DNA from: Allobosea sp039673065
GTDB taxonomy: Bacteria; Pseudomonadota; Alphaproteobacteria; Rhizobiales; Beijerinckiaceae
NCBI RefSeq assembly: GCF_039673065.1
Contig: NZ_JBDJKW010000008.1
Span: forward strand, 1-64,000
DNA length: 64,000 nt
Direction of reading: 5' to 3'
Part shown: piece after piece, positions 38,800 to 47,912 of the stretch
How positions within the stretch are numbered: the first letter of the stretch is position 1
Layout of the letters: every line of letters begins with the position of its first letter
Notes under the pieces: model-generated
Told to the model about the DNA's origin: nothing
The model's input: the letters and a program-made list of their open reading frames with translations, nothing else
Databases searched by the model: none
Program-made: the position numbers and the translations under genes

Positions 38800-39510
38800 A
38801 TGGCGGGGGAGAAGCCGCGCGTCGCCGTCGTCACCGGCGGCGCCAAGGGGATCGGCCTTGCGGTGATGCTGCGGCTGGCGCAGGACGGTTTCCTGCCGGT
38901 CTCCTGGGACCTCGCGCCCGGTGCGGGCGGTGCGCACCTCGCCTGCGACGTCTCCGACGAGGCGCAGGTCGAGGCGGCCATGGCCCGGACCGAGCAGGAC
39001 TTCGGCCCGGTCGCGGTGCTGGTCAACAATGCCGGCCTCACCGGGCCGTCGACGCCGGTGGCCGAGACGCCGCTGTCGCAATGGCAGCGCATCCAGGCGG
39101 TGAACCTGACCGGCACCTTCCTCTGTTCGCGGGCGGTTGCCGCCGTCATGGTGCCGCGCGGCCATGGCCGCATCGTCAACATCGCCTCGCTGGCCGGTAA
39201 GGAGGGCACGCCGACGCTGGCCGCCTACAGTGCCGCCAAGGCCGGCGTGATCGCGCTGGCCAAGGCGCAGGGCAAGGAGCTCGCCGGCACCGGCGTGCTG
39301 GTCAACGCCGTCGCCCCGGCAGCGATCGAGACCGACATCCTGCAGCAGATGAGTCCTGAGACGGTCGCGACCATGATCGGCAAGAGCCCGCTGAAGCGGC
39401 TCGGCACCGTCGAGGAGCTGGCGGAGCTGGTCGCCTGGCTCGCCAGCGACCGCTGCAGCTTCTCCACCGGCGCGGTCTTCGACCTCTCGGGCGGCCGGGC
39501 CACCTACTGA
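38800..39510 (+). CDS. Short-chain dehydrogenase/reductase
   Basis: A 236-residue classical SDR. It has the TGGAKGIG cofactor motif at residues 12-19, NNAG in VLVNNAGLTGPS, catalytic Ser in NIASLAGKEG and the YxxxK pair in AAYSAAKAGV. The acidic residue after the second strand (WDLAPG) suggests NAD preference. It may act on a sugar or polyol, as it follows transaldolase by 14 bases and a sugar importer lies upstream, but the substrate is not determined by the sequence. Confidence 0.9.
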   Translation: MAGEKPRVAVVTGGAKGIGLAVMLRLAQDGFLPVSWDLAPGAGGAHLACDVSDEAQVEAAMARTEQDFGPVAVLVNNAGLTGPSTPVAETPLSQWQRIQAVNLTGTFLCSRAVAAVMVPRGHGRIVNIASLAGKEGTPTLAAYSAAKAGVIALAKAQGKELAGTGVLVNAVAPAAIETDILQQMSPETVATMIGKSPLKRLGTVEELAELVAWLASDRCSFSTGAVFDLSGGRATY

Positions 39511-39610
39511 TCGCCCCTGGCGGGCCGTCCGCGCGGCCATTGACGCCCGGCGCCGGCGGGCGAACACTGCGCCTGCCCGCCGCTAGGCGCGGGCCCCAGA
39601 GGGAACCCTC

Positions 39611-40216
39611 ATGTCAGACCCGCTCCAGCCCGGCTCCCCGTCCACGCCGCATCGCGGCGGCTCGCCGCTCTCCACGCATCTGGCGCCGCTCAGGCGCAAT
39701 TCCGGCTGGCTGCTCGCCGCCGGCGTGGTGCTGATCCTGCTCGGCTTCGCCGCGCTGGTCTTCGCCGCCGCCTTCAGCATCGCCAGCGCGCTCTGGTTCG
39801 GGGTCATCGTGCTGGCCGGCGGGCTGGTGCTGCTCGTCGACGCCTTCTCGCAGAAGGGCTGGAAGAGCCGGCTCTGGCACCTGGTCATCGGGGGGCTCTA
39901 TGTCGCGGTCGGCCTGTTCACCATCGTCAATCCGGTGGTGGCCACCGCCTCGCTGACGCTCCTGGCCGGCGCGGCCTTCGTCGCCACCGGCGTGGTGCGC
40001 CTGCTCGTCGCCTTCCAGAACCGCTCGCTGCCCTTCTGGGGCATGATCGCCTTCTCGGGCGTGCTCTCGCTGCTGCTCGGCCTGCTGATCCTGATGCAGT
40101 GGCCGGCCTCGAGCCTGTGGGTGCTCGGCACCTTCTTCGGCATCGAGCTGCTCTTCCAGGGCGCCGGCATGATCGCGCTGGCGCGTGCGATCCGCTCGAC
40201 CTTCGACGGCCGCTGA
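39611..40216 (+). CDS. HdeD family membrane protein
   Basis: A 201-residue inner-membrane protein with six hydrophobic segments arranged as three tandem pairs, the pattern of the HdeD/DUF308 family. Recognisable parts are WLLAAGVVLILLGFAALVF at about 33-51 and VAVGLFTIVNPVVATASLTL. The N-terminal 30 residues are hydrophilic and rich in Pro and Ser. In enterobacteria HdeD is linked to acid resistance at high density; that function is not established here. Confidence 0.88.
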   Translation: MSDPLQPGSPSTPHRGGSPLSTHLAPLRRNSGWLLAAGVVLILLGFAALVFAAAFSIASALWFGVIVLAGGLVLLVDAFSQKGWKSRLWHLVIGGLYVAVGLFTIVNPVVATASLTLLAGAAFVATGVVRLLVAFQNRSLPFWGMIAFSGVLSLLLGLLILMQWPASSLWVLGTFFGIELLFQGAGMIALARAIRSTFDGR

Positions 40217-40219
40217 GGC

Positions 40220-40744
40220 TCAGCGCGTCAGCACGGCCGCCGGCTCGGCGCTGGTCTCGGCGGCCAGCGTCGGGGCGATCGTCGGGCTCTGGCTGAACGG
40301 GCTGAAGTAGGCACGCCCGCCGGCGGCGGCGGCCTGGAGCGTCTGGCGCTGGGCCTTGGGCAGGCGGCGGGTGTCGCCGAGCGCGACGAAGTCGGCGGTG
40401 GCGTGCTGGTTGCCGCCGCGCCCGTCGAACACGGCGACGCCGGTGCGGGTGACGACGATGTCGCCCTTCCGCAGCGTCGGGTCGCGCAGATACCAGTGGG
40501 GATCGCTGGCGGGGTCGAGCTTCACCGCCGGCGGCGCCGGCTTGCTGCTGGCGGCGACCGGCCGCGGGCGCTGCACCCGCGGCTTGTTCACCGTCATCTC
40601 CAGCGGCACGGTCGCCGGCGGGGCCGGGCGGGCGCCGCCGAAGGCGCGGGCCAGATCGTCGAGAAAGCCCGCCTGGGCCGGCACGGCCGGGACGAGCCCG
40701 ATCGCGCATGCCAGCGTCATCCTCGCGAGAACCTGCCGTGCCAT
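40220..40744 (-). CDS. Exported hypothetical protein, 174 residues
   Basis: A protein with a clear signal peptide (MTLACAIGLVPAVPAQA, cleavage near residue 25). A Pro- and Ala-rich linker follows, then a conserved-looking core PHWYLRDPTLRKGDIVVTRT and GVAVFDGRGGNQH. No catalytic motif is visible. Similar short exported proteins are found in Hyphomicrobiales, but I cannot name a family. It is convergent with the HdeD-like gene, with only three bases between stops. Confidence 0.7.
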   Translation of the reverse strand: MARQVLARMTLACAIGLVPAVPAQAGFLDDLARAFGGARPAPPATVPLEMTVNKPRVQRPRPVAASSKPAPPAVKLDPASDPHWYLRDPTLRKGDIVVTRTGVAVFDGRGGNQHATADFVALGDTRRLPKAQRQTLQAAAAGGRAYFSPFSQSPTIAPTLAAETSAEPAAVLTR

Positions 40745-40828
40745 CGCCCTTCTCCCTGTTCCGTCCTCTCCAACGGAGAACGGCCCGGAAAGTTCAATGG
40801 CGACGGCAGGGTGGTTTTCGCCTTGCGC

Positions 40829-42499
40829 TCAGCCCTTGGCGGCGAAGGCTTCTGCGCGGATGGTCGAGAGCGACTTCGCCGGGGTGATCGCCTCGGGATC
40901 CAGCATGCAGTGGATGATCGCCGGCTTGCCCGACGCCACCGCGCGCTCGAAGGCCGCGGCGAACTCCCCCGTGGTCTCGACGCGCTCGCCATGGCCGCCG
41001 AAGGCGCGGGCATAGGCGGCGAAGTCCGGGTTCTTCAGCGTGGTCGCCGAGACGCGGCCGGGATATTCGCGCTCCTGGTGCATGCGGATCGTGCCGTACA
41101 TGCCGTTGTCGACCAGGATCACGATCACCGGCAGGTCGTACTGGACCGCGGTGGCGAAGTCCTGCCCGTTCATCATGAAGCAGCCGTCGCCGGCGAAGGC
41201 GACCACCGTCCGCTCGGGGAAGAGCCGCTTGGCGCCGATCGCGGCCGGCACGCCATAGCCCATCGAGCCCGAGGTCGGGGCGAGCTGCGTCGCGAATTTG
41301 GTGAAGCGGTGGAAGCGGTGCACCCAGGTGGCGTAGTTGCCGGCGCCGTTGCACAGGATCGCGTCGGCCGGCAGGGTGCGCCGCAGCCAGGTCACCATCT
41401 CGCCGGGGTGGAAGGCGCCGGGCACCGGCGCCGGCTGCTCGCTCCAGCCGAGATAGGCCTCGTGCGCTTCCGCCGCCGCGCCGGCCCAGGCGATCTCCTG
41501 CGGCGGGTGGACGGTCTCCAGAGCGGCGCAGAAGGCGGTCGGCGAGGCGTTGATCGCCAGCTCCGGCCGGTAGACGCGGCCGAGCTCCTCCGGGTCGGGA
41601 TGGACATGCACCAGCGGCCGGCCGGGATCGGGAATGCCGAACAGCGTGTAGGACTGGCTCGGCATCTCCGAGAGGCGCCCGCCGACCATCAGCACCAGGT
41701 CGCTGTCCTTGATCCGCTGCAGCAGCTTGGGATTGGGGCCGATGCCGAGATCGCCGGCGAAGCTGGGATGGTCGGCCGGGAACAGCATCTGCCGGCGGAA
41801 GGAGACCGCGACCGGCAGGTCGAAGCGCTCGGCGAAGCGCTGGAAGCGCTCGATCGCCTGCGGGTTCCAGCGCGAGCCGCCAAGGATGGCGATCGGCGCC
41901 TTGGCCGCCCAGAGCCGCTTCTGCAGGTCGATGGTCTGCAGCAGCGAGGGATGGGTCTCGGTGACCTGGTAGGGCTGCGCGTCGGCGACCGTGGCGAGGT
42001 CGGTCAGCACGTCCTCCGGCAGGGCGATCACCACCGGGCCGGGCCGGCCGGCGGTGGCGACATGGAAGGCGCGGCTGATGATCTCGGGAATGCGGGCGGC
42101 GTCGTCGATCTCGGTCGCCCACTTCGTCATGGTGCCGAAGACGGCGCGGTAGTCGAGCTCCTGGAAGGCCTCGCGCTCGCGCATGCCGCGCTCGATCTGG
42201 CCGACGAACAGGATCATCGGCGTCGAATCCTGATGGGCGATGTGGATGCCCGGCGAGGCGTTGGTGGCGCCGGGACCGCGGGTGACGAAGCAGATGCCGG
42301 GCTTGCCGGTCAGCTTTCCGGCCGCTTCCGCCATCATCGCCGCGCCGCCCTCGGCCCGGCAGATCGTCACCTTGAGATCGGCGTCGTGCAGCGCGTCGAG
42401 CACGGCGAGATAGCTCTCGCCGGGAACGCAGAAGGCGTCGGTCGCGCCATGGATCAGCAATTGATCGACGAGGATCTGCCCGCCTGTCCGTTCAGCCAT
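40829..42499 (-). CDS. Acetolactate synthase-like thiamine diphosphate enzyme
   Basis: A 556-residue ThDP-dependent enzyme of the IlvB-like group. The catalytic Glu is in CRAEGGAAMMAEAAG, and the ThDP-binding motif is GDGCFMMNGQ ending in ILVDN. The central domain is present, but no acetolactate synthase regulatory subunit gene lies nearby, so a role in branched-chain amino-acid synthesis is unlikely. It overlaps the end of the CoA-transferase gene by eight bases on the same strand, so the two work from one message. A 2-oxo acid decarboxylase or carboligase role in the acyl-CoA pathway beside it is a reasonable guess. It does not show the oxalyl-CoA decarboxylase signature. Confidence 0.87.
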   Translation of the reverse strand: MAERTGGQILVDQLLIHGATDAFCVPGESYLAVLDALHDADLKVTICRAEGGAAMMAEAAGKLTGKPGICFVTRGPGATNASPGIHIAHQDSTPMILFVGQIERGMREREAFQELDYRAVFGTMTKWATEIDDAARIPEIISRAFHVATAGRPGPVVIALPEDVLTDLATVADAQPYQVTETHPSLLQTIDLQKRLWAAKAPIAILGGSRWNPQAIERFQRFAERFDLPVAVSFRRQMLFPADHPSFAGDLGIGPNPKLLQRIKDSDLVLMVGGRLSEMPSQSYTLFGIPDPGRPLVHVHPDPEELGRVYRPELAINASPTAFCAALETVHPPQEIAWAGAAAEAHEAYLGWSEQPAPVPGAFHPGEMVTWLRRTLPADAILCNGAGNYATWVHRFHRFTKFATQLAPTSGSMGYGVPAAIGAKRLFPERTVVAFAGDGCFMMNGQDFATAVQYDLPVIVILVDNGMYGTIRMHQEREYPGRVSATTLKNPDFAAYARAFGGHGERVETTGEFAAAFERAVASGKPAIIHCMLDPEAITPAKSLSTIRAEAFAAKG

Positions 42500-43682
42500 G
42501 GTGCGGCCCTCCCCAGGCCGGATCGTTCAAAATTTCGTCGGCGTGCTCGCCGAGTTGCGGGCTCGGGCGGGCGGCGACCTGGCGCACCCCGTCCATGAGG
42601 ATCGGCGAGGCGACGGTCGGGATCGTGCCGTCCCTGGCGCCGGCGCTCGGCAGGTCGACGCGCACGCCGCGCGCCTGCACCTGCGGATCGGCGAAGACCT
42701 CGTCGATCGTGTTGATCGGGCCGGCCGGCACGCCGACGGCCTCGAGCCGCGCCAGCAGGTCGAGCTTGGCGAAGCGGCCGGTCAGCGCCTGCAGCCGCGC
42801 CGTCAGCGCCACGCGGTTGGCGACGCGCGAGCGGTTGTCGGCATAGTCCGGCTCATTGGCGAAGCCGGCATCGCCGAGCGCCTCGCAGAGCTTGCGCCAC
42901 TGCCCGTCATTGCCGGTGGCGATGATGATGTGGCCATCGGCGACCGGGAAGACGTCGTAGGGCACGATGTTCGGATGGGCGTTGCCGAGCCGCGGCGGCG
43001 CCTGGCCCGAGACGAGATAGTTCATCGCCTGGTTGCCGAGCACCGCGATCTGCGAATCCAGCAGCGCCATGTCGAGCGTCGCGCCCTCGCCGGTGGCGTC
43101 GCGCCGGCGCAGTGCGGCCAGGATGCCGGTGGTGGCGTAGAGGCCGGTATAGATGTCGGCGACGGCGTAGCCCGCCTTCATCGGCGCGCCCTCCGGCTCG
43201 CCGGTGACCGACATCGGCCCGCCCATGCCCTGGACCAGGAAGTCGTAGCCGGCGCGCGGAGCGTAGGGCCCGTCCTGGCCGAAGCCGGTGACCGAGCAGT
43301 AGACCAGCCGCGGATAGGCCTTGCGCATCGCGGCGGCGTCGAGCCCGTATTTCACCAGCCCGCCGACCTTGAAATTCTCGATGACGACATCGGCGTGGGC
43401 GGCGAGGCGATGCACCAGCGCCTGGCCTTCCGGCGTGCGGAAATCGGCGGTGATTGAGCGCTTGCCGCGATTGGCGGAGTGGAAATAGGCGGCCGAGAGA
43501 TGCGCCTCGCCCGTGCCCGCGACGAAGGGAGGGCCCCATTTGCGGGTGTCGTCGCCTTCCGGCGCCTCGACCTTGACGACATCGGCGCCGAGATCGGCGA
43601 GCAGCTGGCCGATCCAGGGCCCGGCGAGGATGCGCGCCAGTTCCAGCACGCGCAGGCCGGCGAGGGGAGGGGCTGAGGTCAT
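42492..43682 (-). CDS. CaiB/BaiF class III CoA transferase, possibly succinyl-CoA:glutarate CoA-transferase
   Basis: A 396-residue class III CoA transferase. It starts MTSAPPLAGLRVLELARILA and has DLGADVVKVEAPEGDDTR, NRGKRSI and a likely catalytic Asp in VADIYTGLYATTG. Close coupling to glutaryl-CoA dehydrogenase mirrors the human SUGCT/GCDH pair, so activation of glutarate is the likely role; other dicarboxylates are possible. The ATG at 43682 is used because longer frames run into a repeat element. An inverted repeat of 150 bases separates it from gcdH. Confidence 0.88.
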   Translation of the reverse strand: MTSAPPLAGLRVLELARILAGPWIGQLLADLGADVVKVEAPEGDDTRKWGPPFVAGTGEAHLSAAYFHSANRGKRSITADFRTPEGQALVHRLAAHADVVIENFKVGGLVKYGLDAAAMRKAYPRLVYCSVTGFGQDGPYAPRAGYDFLVQGMGGPMSVTGEPEGAPMKAGYAVADIYTGLYATTGILAALRRRDATGEGATLDMALLDSQIAVLGNQAMNYLVSGQAPPRLGNAHPNIVPYDVFPVADGHIIIATGNDGQWRKLCEALGDAGFANEPDYADNRSRVANRVALTARLQALTGRFAKLDLLARLEAVGVPAGPINTIDEVFADPQVQARGVRVDLPSAGARDGTIPTVASPILMDGVRQVAARPSPQLGEHADEILNDPAWGGPHHG

Positions 43683-43694
43683 CGCGCGCTCGTT

Positions 43695-43845
43695 CCCCCC
43701 CCGCTCACGGTGGGGAGGGCTGGGCTGGAGGGACGGAAAACGCGGCGCAGTGTGTCGGGGGGCAGCCGAAACGTGCCTGCGGGAAGCCGTCTCAACCGGT
43801 CGCTCGGCCCCCCAGCCGACCCTCCCCACCGTGAGCGGGGGGAGG
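43695..43845. repeat. Long inverted repeat between gcdH and the CoA-transferase gene
   Basis: Two GC-rich arms of about 33 bases, 43695-43727 and 43812-43845, are inverted copies with only a few differences; the shared core is CTCCCCACCGTGAGCGGGG. The 84-base interior has no visible gene. No transposase is nearby and target duplications are not obvious. It could be a small mobile palindrome or a strong transcript structure in the gcdH-CoA-transferase gap. Confidence 0.75.
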
Positions 43846-43893
43846 GCAGGGTCTTTATCGGCCATCGTCGCGTTCATGACGATCGACTGAGTG

Positions 43894-45087
43894 TCAGAAG
43901 AACGCCTGCAGGCCGGTGACGGCGCGCCCGAGGATCAGCGCGTGGACGTCGTGCGTGCCCTCATAGGTGTTCACCGTCTCGAGGTTCGCGGCATGGCGCA
44001 TCACGTGATACTCGATCTGGATGCCGTTGCCGCCGTGCATGTCGCGGGCCTGGCGGGCGATGTCGAGCGCCTTGCCGCAATTGTTGCGCTTCACCAGGGA
44101 GATCATCTCCGGCGCCAGCTTGCCCTCGTCGAGCAGGCGGCCGACGCGCAGCGAGCCCTGCAGGCCGAGCGTGATCTCGGTGACCATGTCGGCCAGCTTC
44201 TTCTGGTAGAGCTGCGTCTGTGCCAGCGGCTTGTTGAACTGCTTGCGATCGAGCCCATACTGCCGGGCGCGGTGGAAGCAGTCCTCGGCGGCGCCCATCG
44301 CGCCCCAGGAGATGCCGTAGCGGGCGCGGTTGAGGCAGCCGAACGGACCCTTCAGGCCCGAGACGTTCGGCAGCAGGTTCTCCTCCGGCACGATGACGCC
44401 GTCCATGACGACCTCGCCGGTGATCGAGGCGCGCAGGGAAAGCTTGCCGCCGATCTTCGGGGCGGAGAGGCCCTTCATGCCCTTTTCGAGGATGAAGCCG
44501 CGGATCTGGTTGTCATGCGCGGCCGACTTCGCCCACACGACGAAGACGTCGGCGATCGGCGAGTTCGAGATCCACATCTTCGAGCCGGTCAGCCTGTACC
44601 CGTCGGCGACCTTCTCGGCGCGGGTCTTCATCCCGCCCGGATCGGAGCCGGCATCCGGCTCGGTCAGGCCGAAGCAGCCGACCCATTCGCCCGAGCCGAG
44701 CTTGGGCAGGTACTTCTTGCGCTGCTCCTCGCTGCCATAGGCGTAGATAGGGTACATCACCAGCGAGGACTGCACGCTCATCATCGAGCGATAGCCGGAA
44801 TCGATGCGCTCGACCTCGCGGGCCACCAGCCCGTAGGAGACGTAGTTGGCGCCGGCACAGCCATATTCCTCGGGCACCGTGACGCCGAGCAGGCCGAGCT
44901 CGCCCATCTCGTTGAAGATGGCGCGGTCGGTCTTCTCGTCGAGATAGGCCTCGGCGACGCGCGGCATCAGCTTCTCCTGCGCGTAGTCGCGCGCGGAATC
45001 GCGGATGAGGCGCTCATCCTCGCTCAGCTGCTCGTCGAGCAGGAAGGGGTCTTCCCAGGTGAACTGCGCGAGCCTGTCGCTGGCCAT
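43894..45087 (-). CDS. gcdH: Glutaryl-CoA dehydrogenase GcdH
   Basis: A 397-residue FAD acyl-CoA dehydrogenase. It begins FTWEDPFLLDEQLSEDERLI, a start specific to glutaryl-CoA dehydrogenases, and has CFGLTEPDAGSDPGGMKTRA and the catalytic Glu in NTYEGTHDVHALILGR. It oxidatively decarboxylates glutaryl-CoA to crotonyl-CoA in lysine, tryptophan or glutarate degradation. It lies between an ALDH7-type dehydrogenase and a CoA transferase on the same strand, which supports a lysine/aminoadipate route. GGGGAG precedes the ATG by nine bases. Confidence 0.94.
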   Translation of the reverse strand: MASDRLAQFTWEDPFLLDEQLSEDERLIRDSARDYAQEKLMPRVAEAYLDEKTDRAIFNEMGELGLLGVTVPEEYGCAGANYVSYGLVAREVERIDSGYRSMMSVQSSLVMYPIYAYGSEEQRKKYLPKLGSGEWVGCFGLTEPDAGSDPGGMKTRAEKVADGYRLTGSKMWISNSPIADVFVVWAKSAAHDNQIRGFILEKGMKGLSAPKIGGKLSLRASITGEVVMDGVIVPEENLLPNVSGLKGPFGCLNRARYGISWGAMGAAEDCFHRARQYGLDRKQFNKPLAQTQLYQKKLADMVTEITLGLQGSLRVGRLLDEGKLAPEMISLVKRNNCGKALDIARQARDMHGGNGIQIEYHVMRHAANLETVNTYEGTHDVHALILGRAVTGLQAFF

Positions 45088-45115
45088 GTGTCTCGTCTCC
45101 CCTTGTCTCGTGCAC

Positions 45116-45161
45116 ACCATCGGTCCGGGCTCGCTGCTGCGCAGCGCCCCGGAACGACGGT
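45116..45161. repeat. REP-like palindrome in the gcdH / aldehyde dehydrogenase gap
   Basis: The core GTCCGGGCTCGCTGCTGCGC continuing AGCGCCCCGGA matches the copy at 47913-47959 with few changes. It fills most of the 94-base gap between the two genes. It belongs to the palindrome family described in the findings. Confidence 0.6.
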
Positions 45162-45181
45162 GTGGTTCCTCGGTTCAGCTC

Positions 45182-46702
45182 TCAGGCGTCCACGTCGAAG
45201 CTGACGCCCTGCGCCAGCGGCAGCGTGGTGCCGAAGTTCACGGTGTTGGTGGCGCGGCGCATATAGGCCTTCCAGGCGTCGGAGCCGGCCTCGCGGCCGC
45301 CGCCGGTTTCCTTCTCGCCGCCGAAGGCCCCGCCGATCTCGGCGCCCGAGGGGCCGATATTGACGTTGGCGATGCCGCAATCCGAGCCCTCGTCGGAGAC
45401 GAAGAGTTCCGCCTCGCGCATGTTGAGCGTGAAGATCGAGGAGGACAGGCCGGCGCCGACCGCGTTCTGCATGGCGATCGCCTCGTCGAGCGAGGCGTAT
45501 TTCATCACATAGAGGATCGGCGCGAAGGTCTCGCGCTCGACCGGGCCGGTCTGCGACGGCATCTCGACAAGGGCCGGGCGGACATAGAACCCGCCGGCGC
45601 CGACATCGACCTTCTCGCCGCCATGGACGGTGCCGCCGGCGGCGCGCGCCTCCGACAGCGCCTTCTGCATGCCCTGATAGGCGCCCTCGTCGACCAGCGG
45701 GCCGACCAGCACGCCGGCCTTGCGCGGGTCGCCGATGGTGACCGAGCCGTAGACCTTGACCAGCTTCGGCACGAGCTGGTCGTAGACGCTTTCGTGCACG
45801 ATCAGGCGGCGCAGCGTGGTGCAGCGCTGGCCGGCGGTGCCCATCGCGGCGAAGGCGATGCCGCGCAGCGCGATGTCGAGATCGGCGGAGGGGGCCACGA
45901 TCGCGGCGTTGTTGCCGCCGAGTTCGAGGATGGCGCGGGCGAAGCGGGCGGCGAGCTTCTGGCCGACCTCCTTGCCCATCCGGGTCGAGCCCGTCGCCGA
46001 GACGACCGGCACGCGGTGGTCCTGCACCAGGATGTCGCCGATCTCGCGGCCGCCGATCAGCACCTCGGAGAGGCCGGCCGGGGCCTCGGGGCCGAAGCGC
46101 TTCATCGTCTTCTCGACGATGGCCTGCACGGCGAGCGCGGTCAGCGGGGTCTTCTCCGACGGCTTCCAGACGACGCTGTCGCCGCAGACGAAGGCCAGCG
46201 CCGCGTTCCACGACCAGACCGCGACCGGGAAGTTGAAGGCCGAGATCACGCCGCAGACGCCGATCGGGTGCCAGGTCTCCATCATGCGATGGTTCGGGCG
46301 CTCGGTCGCGATGGTCAGGCCGTAGAGCTGGCGCGACAGGCCGACGGCGAAATCGCAGATGTCGATCATCTCCTGGACCTCGCCGAGGCCCTCCGAGGTG
46401 ATCTTGCCGGCCTCGAGCGTCACCAGCAGGCCGAGATCGTCCTTGGCGGCGCGCAGCTCCTCGCCGAGCAGGCGGACGAACTCGCCGCGGCGCGGCGCCG
46501 GCACCTTGCGCCAGGCGAGATAGGCCGACTGGGCCCGGCCGATTGCGGCCTCGGCTTCCGCCGGAGTGGTCTCGCGCAGCGTCGCCACCGTCTCGCCGGT
46601 GATCGGCGAGCGGGCGGCCAGGCCGGAAGTGGAATAGGCCGTGTCGGCGACGCCGAGCCGCTTCAGCAGGGCGAGGGCATCGGTCGGCAGGGAAGAGGTC
46701 AT
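45182..46702 (-). CDS. amaB: ALDH7-family dehydrogenase, probable aminoadipate-semialdehyde/piperideine-6-carboxylate dehydrogenase
   Basis: A 506-residue aldehyde dehydrogenase close to ALDH7A1/AmaB in length and motifs. The catalytic Cys is in GTAGQRCTTLRRL and the base Glu in LELGGNNAAIV; SAFNFPVAVWSWNAALA and the C-terminal SGAEIGGAFGGEKETGGGRE fit the family, which oxidises 2-aminoadipate 6-semialdehyde in lysine degradation. gcdH and a CoA transferase follow, giving a plausible lysine-to-crotonyl-CoA pathway. AGGA is eight bases before the ATG. A LysR gene is divergent. The substrate is inferred from family and neighbours. Confidence 0.85.
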   Translation of the reverse strand: MTSSLPTDALALLKRLGVADTAYSTSGLAARSPITGETVATLRETTPAEAEAAIGRAQSAYLAWRKVPAPRRGEFVRLLGEELRAAKDDLGLLVTLEAGKITSEGLGEVQEMIDICDFAVGLSRQLYGLTIATERPNHRMMETWHPIGVCGVISAFNFPVAVWSWNAALAFVCGDSVVWKPSEKTPLTALAVQAIVEKTMKRFGPEAPAGLSEVLIGGREIGDILVQDHRVPVVSATGSTRMGKEVGQKLAARFARAILELGGNNAAIVAPSADLDIALRGIAFAAMGTAGQRCTTLRRLIVHESVYDQLVPKLVKVYGSVTIGDPRKAGVLVGPLVDEGAYQGMQKALSEARAAGGTVHGGEKVDVGAGGFYVRPALVEMPSQTGPVERETFAPILYVMKYASLDEAIAMQNAVGAGLSSSIFTLNMREAELFVSDEGSDCGIANVNIGPSGAEIGGAFGGEKETGGGREAGSDAWKAYMRRATNTVNFGTTLPLAQGVSFDVDA

Positions 46703-46887
46703 GAGCGTGGTCCTGGACAAGCGCGGCGAGCCGGGGCGCTGCCGACCGGGGCGACCGCTTGGCCGGTTCCGGGGCACAGCGCCCTGATCCGGGCGGCCTC
46801 GCGGCCGCCCGGCCATTCGCGGGAGAATGCCCTCTTTCGGTCCTGCGGGGCAATCGATATGTTCTCACGACTTGATCAGGAAAACTC

Positions 46888-47802
46888 ATGACCGTCGAGA
46901 TCGTCCCGGGCCGTCTCTCGGTGCCCTCGCTCTCAGCGCTCGCCGCTTTCGAGGCGGCGGCGCGCCATGGCAGCTTCACCCGCGCCGCCGAGGAGCTGAG
47001 CCTGACCCAGGGCGCGGTCAGCCGGCAGATCGCGCTGCTGGAGCAGACCCTCGGGCTCCAGCTGTTCGAGCGTGTGCGCAAGCGCGTCGGCCTCACCGCG
47101 GCCGGCGCCGCCTATGCCGAGGAGGTGCGCGACGGGCTCTCGCGCCTGGCGGCGGCGACGCTCTCGGCCATGGCCTTTCGCGGCACCGGCGGCCTGCTCA
47201 ATCTCGCCAGCCTGCCGACCTTCGGCACGCGCTGGCTGATCCCGCGCCTGCCGCGCTTCACCGAGGCGCATCCCGGCATCACCATCAACTTCTCGACGCG
47301 GCTGGTGCCGTTCGATTTCGCCCATGACGAGGCCGACGCCGCCATCCATTTCGGCCATCCGGTCTGGCCGGGCGCGCGGCTGCACCGGCTGATGGGCGAG
47401 GAGGTCGTGCCGGTCGCCGCGCCGGCGCTGCTCGCCCGCGCCGGCATCGCCGAACCGGCCGACCTGCTGCGCCTGCCGCTGCTGCAGCAGTCGACGCGGC
47501 CGCGCGCCTGGGCGAGCTGGCTCGAGCAGCAGGGGCTCTCGCGCGACAAGCTGGTGATGGGCCCGCGCTTCGAGCAGTTCGCCATGGTCTCGCAGGCCGC
47601 GGTCGCCGGGCTCGGCGTCGCCATCGTGCCGCGCTTCCTGATCGAGGAGGAGTTGCGCAGCGGCGCGCTGGCCGTCGCGGTCGATCGCCCGGCCCGCGGC
47701 CCGGAGGGCTATTACCTCGTCTATCCCGAGGCGAAGGCGACGCTGCCGGCGGTCGTCGCCTTTCGCGACTGGCTGCTCGGCGAGTGCGAGGGGATGAGCT
47801 GA
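46888..47802 (+). CDS. LysR-family regulator (GcvA-like), divergent from the aldehyde dehydrogenase gene
   Basis: A 304-residue LysR regulator with the GcvA-type N-terminus LSALAAFEAAARHGSFTRAA and LSLTQGAVSRQIALLEQTLG. The effector domain contains FDFAHDEADAAIHFGHPVWP, where the negatively charged pocket of GcvA-like proteins lies. The divergent position next to amaB-gcdH suggests control of that catabolic cluster. AGGA precedes the ATG at 46888. It ends at the start of a 580-base repeat-rich gap. Confidence 0.9.
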   Translation: MTVEIVPGRLSVPSLSALAAFEAAARHGSFTRAAEELSLTQGAVSRQIALLEQTLGLQLFERVRKRVGLTAAGAAYAEEVRDGLSRLAAATLSAMAFRGTGGLLNLASLPTFGTRWLIPRLPRFTEAHPGITINFSTRLVPFDFAHDEADAAIHFGHPVWPGARLHRLMGEEVVPVAAPALLARAGIAEPADLLRLPLLQQSTRPRAWASWLEQQGLSRDKLVMGPRFEQFAMVSQAAVAGLGVAIVPRFLIEEELRSGALAVAVDRPARGPEGYYLVYPEAKATLPAVVAFRDWLLGECEGMS

Positions 47803-47912
47803 CGATGCGTGCCGCTTGTCCGGGAGTTCGCTGGGCATAGGCGCTGGGTCGATGCCCCGATGGTCGCGGACGGACCGCAGCGGCAGCGGTCGCGCCCGAT
47901 CGACGACGTCGT

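Noticed and set aside
40829..43682. Oxalyl-CoA decarboxylase / formyl-CoA transferase pair
   Set aside because: The ThDP enzyme lacks the characteristic Oxc N-terminal sequence and looks IlvB-like, and gcdH next door points to glutarate.
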